Shown here one piece after another: positions 25,784 through 34,762 of a stretch of 64,000 nt of DNA (positions within the stretch are counted from its first letter, which is position 1; each line of letters opens with the position of its first letter). A program made the translations under genes and the position numbers. Under the pieces are notes generated by a model. That model was not told where the DNA came from. It did no database searches and saw only the letters and a program-made list of their open reading frames with translations. The DNA is from Nitrososphaerota archaeon (lineage in GTDB: Archaea > Thermoproteota > Nitrososphaeria > Nitrososphaerales > Nitrosopumilaceae), in contig JAGWHF010000008.1 of assembly GCA_028866895.1 (NCBI GenBank), positions 1-64,000 of the forward strand, written 5' to 3'.

Positions 25784-26605
25784 TTACGATCTTGAGATTT
25801 TTGAGATGATGTGGGCGCCCTTGTTATAACCCTCGTAAATGTATACCCCTACCGCCTCTATGTTCTTTGGCATCCTCGGAACGAGCAATCTTATAATCTC
25901 CGTCGAGAGATTTTCCACAGTAGCTTCGCCTTCCAAAAGATAGGTGGTGTTCTTCGGCATCTGGAGGTCAAACCTGCCCTTAGGTCCGTCAAAGGCTATG
26001 TTGTAGTGAAGGCCGTCCTCCCTTGCAAGGTATTTCCTGTTGATGAAGAACTTGTGATCAAGAACGGCAATAACTTCCTTGATTATCTTCTTTGCCTCTC
26101 CAAAATCAACGAGGAGGTTGTTCTTCATCTCTCCTACAAGCTCCACCATTACGGATGAGGTATGGCCGTGAAGAATGGAGCATTTTTCAACCAAGGGGAG
26201 TATGTGAGCGTAATCAAAATCAAAGGAGGGATCCTCGATGAAAATGGACCCTGTCTGCACCTCTTCTGTTTTGTACAGTACCACATCGTCGAGTTCTTTT
26301 AACTTGGCGGCAATCTTTGGCTGACCGATTGCAATGATTCTGGCATCCGGGCTTTCCTGTTTCAACTCCTTGAATTTTTTAATATCGTTTTCATCATCTA
26401 TCACCTCTATGATGCCCTTGTCGGTTTTGAAGTCCACATGAAGTGTCCTGCCATCCTTTAGGATGATGGGTGCATCGTATTGGTAATCTGTGCCAAGGAA
26501 GGCAAGCATTTCTGCAATGGAAAGCTCCGTCCTGCTCCTCAGAAGGTTTCCCTTTTTGTCAATATATCTAAAATCTGAGTCTAGAATTGCGGAACCGCTT
26601 GGCAT
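25784..26605 (-). CDS. Fusion of nuclease-like domain and 6-pyruvoyl-tetrahydropterin synthase-like domain
   Basis: Protein of 273 residues. The C-terminal half (about 125-273) has PTPS/QueD hallmarks: DFDYAH, the Cys and zinc His pair in EKCSILHGHTS, LVDFGEAKKIIKEVI, LDHKFF and a final GVYIYEG. The N-terminal 115 residues resemble a PD-(D/E)xK-type fold (SRTELSIAEMLAFLG, HVDFKTDKGIIEVID). PTPS-family enzymes make tetrahydropterin or queuosine/archaeosine precursors. A pterin carbinolamine dehydratase gene lies 59 bases upstream on the same strand, hinting at pterin chemistry. The role of the N-terminal domain is unknown and its catalytic status uncertain, because the ExK half of the motif is not clear. 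Confidence 0.75.
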   Translation of the reverse strand: MPSGSAILDSDFRYIDKKGNLLRSRTELSIAEMLAFLGTDYQYDAPIILKDGRTLHVDFKTDKGIIEVIDDENDIKKFKELKQESPDARIIAIGQPKIAAKLKELDDVVLYKTEEVQTGSIFIEDPSFDFDYAHILPLVEKCSILHGHTSSVMVELVGEMKNNLLVDFGEAKKIIKEVIAVLDHKFFINRKYLAREDGLHYNIAFDGPKGRFDLQMPKNTTYLLEGEATVENLSTEIIRLLVPRMPKNIEAVGVYIYEGYNKGAHIISKISRS

Positions 26606-26664
26606 CTGGAAAATTTTAGGTTGACCGTATATAAATTCTGTAGGGACTGTTTTTCTGCCGGGGT

Positions 26665-26961
26665 CTATTTTTCAAGAGAATTGAGCGTTCTGGCAAGGGC
26701 TACATCGTTCTGTGTAATTCCTCCCGCATCGTGAGTCACAAGTTCCACCCTTATCTTGTTGTATACATTAAACCACTCTGGATGGTGATTCATCTTTTCT
26801 ATATGGATGGCAGCCCTTGCCATGAAGCCAAAGGCCTCGATAAAATCCGCAAACGCAAAATCCTTGTGTAGCTTGCCGTTGACTATGCTCCAGCCTTGCA
26901 GTCCGTCCATCTCCTTTCTTATCTGATCATCGGTCAACCTTGCGGGTACCACATTTTCCAC
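26665..26961 (-). CDS. 4a-hydroxytetrahydrobiopterin (pterin-4a-carbinolamine) dehydratase
   Basis: Protein of 98 residues of the PCD/DCoH family, which dehydrates 4a-hydroxytetrahydropterin. The active-site region [18 protein letters not shown] has the E-K-x-N-H-H-P-E motif with three histidines, and LTDDQI, LQGWSIV and THDAGGIT match the family. It is divergent from the PP-loop gene and adjacent to the PTPS-like fusion gene, with which it may form a pterin unit. Confidence 0.92.
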   Translation of the reverse strand: MENVVPARLTDDQIRKEMDGLQGWSIVNGKLHKDFAFADFIEAFGFMARAAIHIEKMNHHPEWFNVYNKIRVELVTHDAGGITQNDVALARTLNSLEK

Positions 26962-27008
26962 CCGCGAACCCTATATTTAACTCTCATAGGAAAACTAGAT
27001 TATAGAAA

Positions 27009-27770
27009 ATGCCATCACTCCTTTCAAAATTGCATGAACAGGTGGTTTCCGCGATAGGAAATACCGCAAAGCCGCAAAGGATTGGAATCGCCTTTTCGGG
27101 CGGAGTTGACAGCTCGCTTTTGGCAAAGGTATGCTCAGACCTAGGATTTGAGGTAATTTTACTCACTGTTGGTTTTGAGGGCTCGCACGATATCGAATTT
27201 TCAAAAAAAATTGCCAGCATTCTAAAACTGAAGCATGTCATCTATCCAATAACTGGGGGAGAGTTTCATGATGTTGCAAGCGAGGTCAGGGGGGCGATAG
27301 GCACGGACAATCTTTCCTGGAATGAAAACTGTATAGCGTTTCATTACGTGTCAAAACTTGCAAAAAAGCATGGCATAAGCATGGTTCTCACGGCAAACGG
27401 GATAGACGAGCTCTTTTGTGGGTACAACGCGTACAGGGAGGTCGTGGAGGAGGGCAAGGAGGCAATAATGGAACTCATGGAATCGAAACTTGCAAACGAG
27501 GTGGAGATGATGAAGGCAGTAAACAGGATCTCCTCAAAGTATTATGTGAAAATCCTGCAGCCCCTGCTTTCTGCAGGGTTTGTCGAGTTTGCAAAGTCGG
27601 TTCCAATCAAAGAAAAAATAAGGGGCAGAGATGATCTTGTCCGGAAACACATAATACGACAATTGGCACTTTCCGTAGGTGTGCCAGAAGAGGCCGCATT
27701 GAAGAGAAAAAAAGCATTGCAGTACGGCTCACTTATTCACAAAAACTTGCTCAGGCTTGGGAAAACCTAG
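27009..27770 (+). CDS. PP-loop ATPase of the asparagine synthetase C-terminal type
   Basis: Protein of 253 residues with the PP-loop SGGVDSS (about residues 31-37), then TANGIDELFCGY, the aspartate- and Gly-containing loop typical of the asparagine synthetase synthase domain. There is no N-terminal glutaminase domain, so it must use ammonia or a partner glutaminase. The substrate could be asparagine formation or another adenylation-dependent amidation. Its end overlaps the convergent purB gene by 20 bases. Confidence 0.85.
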   Translation: MPSLLSKLHEQVVSAIGNTAKPQRIGIAFSGGVDSSLLAKVCSDLGFEVILLTVGFEGSHDIEFSKKIASILKLKHVIYPITGGEFHDVASEVRGAIGTDNLSWNENCIAFHYVSKLAKKHGISMVLTANGIDELFCGYNAYREVVEEGKEAIMELMESKLANEVEMMKAVNRISSKYYVKILQPLLSAGFVEFAKSVPIKEKIRGRDDLVRKHIIRQLALSVGVPEEAALKRKKALQYGSLIHKNLLRLGKT

Positions 27771-29118
27771 CGCACGACCTTTTTACAATGCCATAAACGT
27801 TCTTGATTATTTGGTCCGAGGCTCCAAGATGGTTTTCAGGAACAAAAATCTCGTCTATCTCTTTTTCTCCGAGATGGGAAGAGATTGCAGGATCGGCTTT
27901 TACAGCGTCCCTGAAATCCATCCTGTTTTCGGATGCCGCAAATGCTACGCGCTGAATATCCCTGTATGCTTCAAACCTGGGAACTCCTTTCTTGATTAGC
28001 GCCTCCAAAACAAACTCTGCAAAAATCTGCCCCATTGTTATCTCCAAGTTCTCCCTTATCCTGTCCTCGTTTACGCGCAGTTCTTTTAGAATTCTCGTCA
28101 TGGCCTCTAGCATCTCGTCCAGCAGTATGGATGTTGTCGGGAGGATGAATCTCTCGTTTGCAGAATTGGAAAGATCGCGCTCATGCCAGAGCGGTATGTT
28201 CTCAAAGGTCGCAGATATCTGGCTGCGCAGCAGCTTTGAAAGCGACGTAACGCGCTCGCTCTTTACGGGGTTCCTCTTGACGGGGACAGCACTGCTTCCC
28301 ATCTGTCCGCTCCTAAACGGTTCTGACACCTCGCCTATCTCCGTTCTCTGGAGGTTTCGTATCTCTACCGCCATCTTTTCAAGTGTTGAGCCTATCAGCG
28401 CCATGAAAAAGACATACTCGGCGTATCTCTCCCTTGGGACTACCTGCGTTGTAACTTCGGCAGGAAAAAGCCCGAGCCTTTTTGCCACTCTTTTTTGGAC
28501 TTCGAGGGCCTTGGCACCCATGAGGGAGCCCGTGCCAACCACGCCGAGGGTTTTGCATATCAAGACCCGCTTTTTCATCTGCTCTAGCCGCTCTATGTGT
28601 TTTGACATCTCGAGGGCAGGATTTGCAAACTTTAAGCCGAACGAAATGATGCTTGCATGCTGTCCGTGCGTCCTGCCTACTGCGGGCATGTCCTTGTATT
28701 TCATTGCCAACTCGGCCAGAATCAAGGCCAGCCTTGCAACCTTGGGCTGGATTATCCTGAGGGCGTCCCGCATCTGCAGGGAGTTACCAGTGTCGACAAG
28801 ATCATTGCTTGTCAATCCGTAATGAATCCACGGCCTGGAAGTGGGCTTGCATTTCTCGCTTAACGCCTCTACAAGTGCCGCGGTGTCATGATCGCTTTTT
28901 GCTTCCAGCTGTTTTACTCTCTTTACCGTTACCTTTCCTGACTTGGCAACTTGGTAGATGCCTTGAGCGGCGTTCTTTGGTATCATTCCTATCTCTGATT
29001 GTGAAAGGGCGGCAGCCGCCTCTATCTCCAACTGGTATGTTATCCTTTTTTGTTCATCGAAAATTTCCTTCATGGCATAAGTTCCATAGCGTCCTGCATC
29101 AATGGGAAGTATTGGCAT
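27751..29118 (-). CDS. purB: Adenylosuccinate lyase
   Basis: Fumarase/aspartase-superfamily enzyme of 455 residues acting twice in purine synthesis (SAICAR to AICAR and adenylosuccinate to AMP). Key blocks: KSDHDTAALVEAL with the His-Asp-Thr motif, GLTSNDLVDT, the H in TRTHGQHASI-like VGRTHGQHAS, and the signature SSAVPVKRNPVKSE loop. Its partner enzyme, adenylosuccinate synthetase, is at 45.6 kb. Confidence 0.96.
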   Translation of the reverse strand: MPILPIDAGRYGTYAMKEIFDEQKRITYQLEIEAAAALSQSEIGMIPKNAAQGIYQVAKSGKVTVKRVKQLEAKSDHDTAALVEALSEKCKPTSRPWIHYGLTSNDLVDTGNSLQMRDALRIIQPKVARLALILAELAMKYKDMPAVGRTHGQHASIISFGLKFANPALEMSKHIERLEQMKKRVLICKTLGVVGTGSLMGAKALEVQKRVAKRLGLFPAEVTTQVVPRERYAEYVFFMALIGSTLEKMAVEIRNLQRTEIGEVSEPFRSGQMGSSAVPVKRNPVKSERVTSLSKLLRSQISATFENIPLWHERDLSNSANERFILPTTSILLDEMLEAMTRILKELRVNEDRIRENLEITMGQIFAEFVLEALIKKGVPRFEAYRDIQRVAFAASENRMDFRDAVKADPAISSHLGEKEIDEIFVPENHLGASDQIIKNVYGIVKRSCARFSQA

Positions 29119-29184
29119 ACATGAGGGACTTCACCTAGGAAAATAAATCTACTTGATGGAAGTGAGCTTGCTGTCAGGCACCAA

Positions 29185-29193
29185 TTTTTTATA
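29185..29193 (+). promoter_or_regulatory. TATA box for the 39-aa microprotein
   Basis: TTTTTTATA centred 26 bases before ATG 29216. Confidence 0.55.
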
Positions 29194-29215
29194 CCTTGGG
29201 ACAGATTGGTAGTGC

Positions 29216-29335
29216 ATGGCTGACAGGAAAGAAAAACTGAAGGGCAAGACTGAAGAAAAGGAAGAGGCAGAATCGGTCCTTGACGGAAAAGGACTGCACG
29301 ACTTGTATCGTCATACGACCAAGATGATAAAATAA
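29216..29335 (+). CDS. Highly charged microprotein, 39 aa
   Basis: ATG 29216 to TAA 29333-29335, preceded by a well-placed TATA box. The first half is a Lys/Glu-rich helix (ADRKEKLKGKTEEKEEAE), followed by SVLDGKGLHDLYRHTTKMIK. No family recognised. It lies 60 bases before rtcB, but its own promoter and the space between suggest a separate transcript. Confidence 0.55.
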   Translation: MADRKEKLKGKTEEKEEAESVLDGKGLHDLYRHTTKMIK

Positions 29336-29394
29336 GCGGCAAAAGCCTTCTATTGATTTAAATTGTGTCGAAGTGTCCTTTCTCGCAGTAAGGG

Positions 29395-32334
29395 ATGACT
29401 TCATTGACTCCAAAAAAAATTGGGAACATGGAATATCGGATAGAGGCAGATCCTTCCAGGGGAATGAAGGTCCCGGTTACAATTTACGCAGATGAATCGC
29501 TGTTGCAAAAGATGCTCACAGACAGGACTATAACCCAAGCGGTAAACGTGTCAACCATGCCGGGTGTTGTAAAACACGTTGTGGTACTTCCGGATGGCCA
29601 CGAGGGATATGGTTTTCCTGTAGGCGGCGTGGCAGCAATGGATGCTGAGGAGGGAATGATAAGCCCCGGGGGCGTAGGCTATGACATAAACTGTCTTCAT
29701 CCATCCACTCGAGTCTACACTGAAGATGGCAGTTGGAAAAAGATAGTTAGTATTGCAGGCAATGAAACTACTCTGTCATTTGATGTACAGAGTAAATCTA
29801 CCATTAAGACAGGGCCAATACTGTTTCTTAAGAAAAAACAAGGTGGTGGCATACTCAAGATAACCACCAAATTTGGCAAAGAACTACTGGTCACTAAAGA
29901 TCACCCATTGCTTACTGACAAAGGCATGGTAGAAGCAGGTCTAGTAGTTAGCGGAACCAAGGTAGTTTCTCATGGATTTGAGGGATTGGAACAGCTAGAA
30001 CCTACGGATGAGGTAGTATACGATATCAAAGATCTGAACAGGGCTATGGATGAACTGAACATAAGTAACAACGGGAATGCCAGATTGCAGATTTTAAAAC
30101 AACTTGAATGTCTAGGACTTGATAAACTAAAGACTACAAGCACCAAGCTTCCGAAGATACTCAAGCTACTTGGCATAATACTAAGTGATGGAACAATTCC
30201 TCCAGGAAACAGGTATGTATCAATTTACGGAAAATTAGAGGACCTCAAATCAATAGAGAATGATTTGATTTGGTTGGGGATAAACTCTATCATCACTTCT
30301 CGCAAAAGATCTCACAAGATAAAATCTCATTATGGTGAAGCTAGTTTCGAGACTGTAGAACATTCGATAAAGATTTCATCAAGAGGATTCAGGGTTATCT
30401 TGCATGCAATGGGTATTCCTTCAGGAAATCGGTCTGCACAAAGATACCGAATACCTCTCTGGATAAAATCACTCCAACCTTGGCAAAAGAGATTGTTTGT
30501 TGCGGCATATTTTGGGGGTGAACTTGGTAAGCCAATAACAACCAATGGTTACAATTTCAATATGCCTACCTTCAGCGTAAGCAAGCTAGATACAATGTTA
30601 GAAAATGCATTCGAGTTAGTCAATGACATTAAGGAAATCTTGGAATCGTTGGATGTTAAGACATCTAAACCAATGTTAGTAGGCGATTATTCATATGGCA
30701 GCAAAAAGGGAATGACAAGTGCAGTACGCCTTGGAATAGAATCCAATGCAGAAAACATGTTTAGATTTCTCAATACTGTAGGATATGTTTACAACAAGGA
30801 AAAGGAAGTATTGGCCAGCATAGCTTCGCTGTATTTGGGTTTCGTCCATAGCGTCAGGGAAGAACGAGAGAATGCAATAAAAACATCCCGGGAAATGTAT
30901 TCGACCGGAACAAGTTCAGGACAGATTATTTCTATCCTGAAAGGCGAGTACTTTACTCAAAGCTTCGTCGAACATTCTTTATGGTCTGAAAGAAAATCTG
31001 CAATGGTAGGGGATGTTATACGCTTCAACGAGTTTATGCTGCAAGTGTCAATTGGAGATGGATACGCATGGGATCAAATAGAAGACATAGAAGAAATTGA
31101 TTATGATGGCTATGTTTACGACCTGACCATAAATGATGACAACCATAATTTCATTGCAAATGGGATAGTAGTATCAAACTGTGGTGTTAGGCTGATTCGC
31201 ACCAACCTGAGTGAACAAGATGTGAGGCCAAGGCTCAAAGACTTGGTACTTGATCTCTTCAAATCTATTCCATCCGGAGTGGGATCAAAGGGCGCTGTAA
31301 GACTGAGCCCGTCAGATCTTGACGAAGTGCTTGTGCGCGGAGTCCAGTGGGCAGTTGACCACGGATATGGATCGAAGGATGACGCAGACGTATGTGAAGA
31401 AAATGGCCAAATAAAAAATGCCGACCCCTCAAAGGTTTCACAGACCGCGCGCAAGCGAGGCTCTCCTCAGCTTGGGAGCTTGGGATCGGGCAACCATTTT
31501 CTTGAAATCCAGCGCGTTGACAAGATTCATGACGAGGAGGCCGCAAAGAGGATGGGCATCTACAATGAAGGGCAGATTACGGTCCTGATACATTGCGGTT
31601 CCAGAGGATTCGGGCACCAGGTGTGTAGCGACTACCTCCGCGTATCTGAACAGGCACTCCAAAAATACAGGATAAGTCTTGTTGACAGGGAACTTGCATG
31701 CGTTCCAAACTCTTCTGAGGAGGGGGAGTCATATAGAAAGGCCATGTTTGCCGCGCTCAACTTTGCATGGAGCAACAGGCAGATGATAACGCACTGGACA
31801 AGAAAGTCATTTGAACGGGTTTTCAAACAGTCAGAGCAGGATCTTGATATGAAGCTGATCTACGATGTGGCCCACAACATTGCCAAGGTTGAAAAACACA
31901 AGGTGGAAGGAGAACTTCGATCCTTGGTGGTACACAGAAAAGGAGCCACTAGGGCATTCCCAAAGGGAAGGGACGAGATTCCGCAGAAATATCGGGACTT
32001 GGGACAGCCTGTTTTCATACCGGGATCTATGGGGACCGGAAGCTGGATTCTCTTGGGCAAGCCTCACTCGATGGACCTCAGCTTCGGTTCAACGGCGCAC
32101 GGGGCTGGCAGGATGATGTCAAGATCCGCCGCAAGGCGAAGTTTTACCGAGAACCAGGTTCAAAAATCTCTAGGAGATAGGGGTATTTTCGTAAAAGCGC
32201 TTACCAGTGAGGGTGTTGTAGAGGAAACCCCCGAGGCTTACAAGGATGTTGACGCGGTAGCAAATGTGTCTCACGAGCTTGGCATCGCAACCAAGGTGGC
32301 AAAATTGGTTCCAATCGGAGTAATCAAGGGATGA
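29395..32334 (+). CDS. rtcB: RtcB-type 3'-phosphate RNA ligase with an intein
   Basis: Frame of 979 codons: a 483-residue RtcB interrupted by a 496-residue intein. RtcB joins RNA ends bearing 2',3'-cyclic phosphate or 3'-phosphate to 5'-OH and is the archaeal tRNA-splicing ligase, which fits the intron-bearing tRNA-Trp in this window. N-extein residues 1-99 end GGVGYDIN and the C-extein starts CGVRLIRTNL; the Cys is the metal ligand of the active site. Later marks: SGNHF, LIHCGSRGFGHQ, and AHGAGRMMSRS with the His that is guanylylated. The gene overlaps the PDCD5-like gene by four bases. The neighbouring archease gene is not seen. Confidence 0.95.
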   Translation: MTSLTPKKIGNMEYRIEADPSRGMKVPVTIYADESLLQKMLTDRTITQAVNVSTMPGVVKHVVVLPDGHEGYGFPVGGVAAMDAEEGMISPGGVGYDINCLHPSTRVYTEDGSWKKIVSIAGNETTLSFDVQSKSTIKTGPILFLKKKQGGGILKITTKFGKELLVTKDHPLLTDKGMVEAGLVVSGTKVVSHGFEGLEQLEPTDEVVYDIKDLNRAMDELNISNNGNARLQILKQLECLGLDKLKTTSTKLPKILKLLGIILSDGTIPPGNRYVSIYGKLEDLKSIENDLIWLGINSIITSRKRSHKIKSHYGEASFETVEHSIKISSRGFRVILHAMGIPSGNRSAQRYRIPLWIKSLQPWQKRLFVAAYFGGELGKPITTNGYNFNMPTFSVSKLDTMLENAFELVNDIKEILESLDVKTSKPMLVGDYSYGSKKGMTSAVRLGIESNAENMFRFLNTVGYVYNKEKEVLASIASLYLGFVHSVREERENAIKTSREMYSTGTSSGQIISILKGEYFTQSFVEHSLWSERKSAMVGDVIRFNEFMLQVSIGDGYAWDQIEDIEEIDYDGYVYDLTINDDNHNFIANGIVVSNCGVRLIRTNLSEQDVRPRLKDLVLDLFKSIPSGVGSKGAVRLSPSDLDEVLVRGVQWAVDHGYGSKDDADVCEENGQIKNADPSKVSQTARKRGSPQLGSLGSGNHFLEIQRVDKIHDEEAAKRMGIYNEGQITVLIHCGSRGFGHQVCSDYLRVSEQALQKYRISLVDRELACVPNSSEEGESYRKAMFAALNFAWSNRQMITHWTRKSFERVFKQSEQDLDMKLIYDVAHNIAKVEKHKVEGELRSLVVHRKGATRAFPKGRDEIPQKYRDLGQPVFIPGSMGTGSWILLGKPHSMDLSFGSTAHGAGRMMSRSAARRSFTENQVQKSLGDRGIFVKALTSEGVVEETPEAYKDVDAVANVSHELGIATKVAKLVPIGVIKG
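29692..31179 (+). mobile_element. Intein with LAGLIDADG homing endonuclease in rtcB
   Basis: In-frame insert of 496 residues that splices itself out of the protein. It begins CLHPSTRVYTEDGSW (block A), has VTKDHPLLT (block B, T-x2-H), two LAGLIDADG-like helices (LLGIILSDGTI and FVAAYFGGELG), VYDLTINDDNHNFIANG (block F) and ends VVSN before the extein Cys. The penultimate residue is Ser instead of the usual His. Its codons look more A/T-rich than the flanking rtcB, consistent with horizontal spread. In the second LAGLIDADG helix Glu is at the catalytic acid position but the final Gly is Leu, so nuclease activity is uncertain. Confidence 0.93.
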
Positions 32335-32759
32335 CTGAGGAAGACAAGGAGCTTGAACTGCTCAAGGCAAAACGGCTACTTGAGATGCAAAAAAACATCT
32401 CCCAGAAACAGAAGATCGAGGATTTGAAGGCAAGAAAACAGACCTCTCCACAAATCACACCGCGAGAGGTCGTGGTCAAGCAGCTTGGGTATAGGGGACT
32501 TGAGGTTCTGGAAACTGCAGAGGCCCAGTTTCCGGCGGAGACTGCGTTGGTAGTATCCAAACTTGCAGAACTGATTATGTCTGGCGAGATAAATGAAATC
32601 ATTGATGGCGGCAAGCTACTCGCACTCTTCAGGTCAGTTGGAATCAGGGTGAAGGTGCAGACCACCATAAAGGTGGAGCAGGATGGCAAGCTGGTCTCTT
32701 GGTCAGACAAACTGAAAGGGGAGACGCCAAAAGAGGAGCCCGGCCCCGAGACAGGCTAG
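32331..32759 (+). CDS. PDCD5/TFAR19-like DNA-binding protein
   Basis: Protein of 142 residues with the archaeal PDCD5-like layout: a charged N-terminal helix (ELELLKAKRLLEMQKNISQKQK), a helical bundle (ETALVVSKLAELIMSGEINEIIDGGKLLALF) and a C-terminal extension with a short beta segment (IRVKVQTTIKVEQDGKLVSW) before a Pro/Glu-rich tail. Members bind DNA or chaperonin/prefoldin-related partners in eukaryotes; the archaeal role is unclear. It overlaps rtcB by 4 bases (ATGA). The family call is moderately supported. Confidence 0.7.
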   Translation: MTEEDKELELLKAKRLLEMQKNISQKQKIEDLKARKQTSPQITPREVVVKQLGYRGLEVLETAEAQFPAETALVVSKLAELIMSGEINEIIDGGKLLALFRSVGIRVKVQTTIKVEQDGKLVSWSDKLKGETPKEEPGPETG

Positions 32760-32928
32760 CCTGATCTCTCTCAACCATTATCTTGCCTGCATCTTGTAAA
32801 AACATCATTATGATAATCCTGCAAAAATCCTTCGTTTCTTCCCTACAATCGGTGATTTGGGCCAAATTTTATAATTATGCCACCGTTAGAAAAATGCAAA
32901 TGAATCTTATCGCATCACGTACGGTGAA

Positions 32929-33258
32929 ATGAATATGGCTTCTCGGTCCACCCTGCTGGAAATTGCAACCACCGACTATGAAAACCACCTGGGGTCTATA
33001 TCCTCTGCCATGACTGAACTCCAAACCCTCTGCGGCGTAACTGACGGCTTTCTCATCAGCGAACCCCTCCACAGGTTTGGCTGGACTTTCTTCAAGATAT
33101 TGCTGAAAAATGAACTATGGACCGCCATTCCGCTCAAATTGCCGGACAAGATTCAGGAATCCAAGGGAAAGAGCTACGAAGAAAAGCTTGTCAGTTTCAT
33201 GACAAAGTTTTTCGAACAGAAAAATGCAAAAGTAAAGGTAAAATTTATCGAGGTCTAG
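32929..33258 (+). CDS. Hypothetical protein, 109 aa
   Basis: All-alpha/beta protein starting at ATG 32929 or 32935. It contains a hydrophobic core segment ([22 protein letters not shown]) and ends with the charged [12 protein letters not shown]. No family recognised. Convergent with the uS11 gene (4-base overlap). Confidence 0.65.
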   Translation: MNMASRSTLLEIATTDYENHLGSISSAMTELQTLCGVTDGFLISEPLHRFGWTFFKILLKNELWTAIPLKLPDKIQESKGKSYEEKLVSFMTKFFEQKNAKVKVKFIEV

Positions 33259-33659
33259 ACTCTACGTCCCCTCTTGCCACCCTTCTTGCGGGTAGTGTCG
33301 TGGGGTATGGGTGTGACATCATCTATCCTTCCTATCTTGAAACCGCCTCTGGCCAGCGCCCTGATGGCAGCCTGGGCTCCAGGTCCTGGAACCCTAGATC
33401 CAACTCCGCCTACTGCCCTCACCCTGATGTGCAGTCCGGTGAATCCCTTGTCGTGGGCGGCCTCAACCACTGCTGCCGTGGATTTCATTGCAGCGTATGG
33501 TGAGGACTCGTACCTGTCGGCGTTTACGTGCCTTCCACCAGAACTTATTGCCACCGTCTCACCGCCTGAGACGTCGGTTATGTGAACAATGGTATTATTG
33601 TAACTGCTATAGATGTGCGCAATGCCCCATTTATCCTTGGTTTCAGGTTCTGACAACAT
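33255..33659 (-). CDS. rps11: Ribosomal protein uS11
   Basis: Small-subunit protein of 134 residues, with start at ATG 33657-33659 rather than the longer open frame that extends to 33833. Family marks: [57 protein letters not shown] and the basic C-terminal tail [10 protein letters not shown]. uS11 is usually next to uS13, uS4 and RNA-polymerase genes in archaea; here it stands alone beside thiL. Confidence 0.95.
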   Translation of the reverse strand: MLSEPETKDKWGIAHIYSSYNNTIVHITDVSGGETVAISSGGRHVNADRYESSPYAAMKSTAAVVEAAHDKGFTGLHIRVRAVGGVGSRVPGPGAQAAIRALARGGFKIGRIDDVTPIPHDTTRKKGGKRGRRV

Positions 33660-33796
33660 CTCAAAACCCGATAAGGGGACTAAAAAACATTTGTTCGGAG
33701 ATGTATGGATTATGGTTTGATATCTGACTGGCATCATCTTGCGAGGTTGGCGTATTTTATCCCCAGTCCATGGCACACTTTGAAATGGAATTGCAA

Positions 33797-34762
33797 TCAG
33801 TGGGATCTTGACCGGAAATGGACCCAGCCGCAAGGCCTCAGAATCGTTTTGTGCCTACCGTGTATCATCATGACATTTTTGCCCTCTCTTACAAAACCAA
33901 TCGCATAAAGGGGGACGCCAAGCCTGGCCGCAATTCTCGCTACAGCGGGCAGGTCCGCTTTTGATAACGTTGCCACAATCTCATACTCCTCCCCCCCGCA
34001 GAAGACAAGATCCATGAAACCAAGGCAGTTTTTTTCCGCAAAAAATGCTATCTCTCGTTCCGTGGGAATCCTTGTTATGATGAACTGCTTTTTGCTAATT
34101 CTGCTCATGTCATTTAGCGTCAGTGACAGCCCGTCGCTTGAATCCATCGACGAAGTAAAGTACCTTGATGCCCTAAGGCCAAATTCCAGCCTAGGTCTTG
34201 GGTACAGTACTGATTTTTTGCACTTCTTTGCAAACGCAGGGTCAGACTTGCATCCGTGGAGAAGCATCTTCAAACCTGACGAATGGTATCCGAACGGTCC
34301 TGATGTTACTATCACATCGCCGCTTCTTGCACCTCTTCGTCTTACCATCCTGCCTCCAGTCCCAAACATGGAGACATCAATGACGGTTTCCTTCCCTTGA
34401 TTTACGTCACCGCCTACTATTTTCACGCTAAATTCTCTCGAAGCTTCCGCAAAACCGTCTGCAAGCTCATGTATCATTTTCCTAGTGAATGCCTGAGGGA
34501 TTGCAAGCGATATGACTGCATATCTTGGCTTCACCCCCTTGCACGCAAAATCGCTTACACAGGAAACAATGCTCTTCCTTGCAGCTTGCTTCAGGCTCAT
34601 CCCGGGAGGCATGTCGGTGCTTTGGACCAGCATGTCGGTCTTGACCATGAATTTTTTTCCCGAGGTGGGAAGAATCTCGAGGTCCTCCGGGACAAAACTT
34701 GCCCCGCGCCCGAATTTTTTCTGAAAAATCCTAATGATCTCTATCTCGTCTAGCTTCTTCAT
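33797..34762 (-). CDS. thiL: Thiamine-monophosphate kinase-like protein
   Basis: AIR-synthase/ThiL superfamily protein of 321 residues that would phosphorylate thiamine monophosphate to thiamine diphosphate using ATP. Conserved blocks: [24 protein letters not shown]-like [44 protein letters not shown] and [13 protein letters not shown]. The N-terminal GDDAA element of typical ThiL is reduced to VPEDLEIL. It overlaps the end of the phosphohexomutase gene by 32 bases. Confidence 0.88.
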   Translation of the reverse strand: MKKLDEIEIIRIFQKKFGRGASFVPEDLEILPTSGKKFMVKTDMLVQSTDMPPGMSLKQAARKSIVSCVSDFACKGVKPRYAVISLAIPQAFTRKMIHELADGFAEASREFSVKIVGGDVNQGKETVIDVSMFGTGGRMVRRRGARSGDVIVTSGPFGYHSSGLKMLLHGCKSDPAFAKKCKKSVLYPRPRLEFGLRASRYFTSSMDSSDGLSLTLNDMSRISKKQFIITRIPTEREIAFFAEKNCLGFMDLVFCGGEEYEIVATLSKADLPAVARIAARLGVPLYAIGFVREGKNVMMIHGRHKTILRPCGWVHFRSRSH

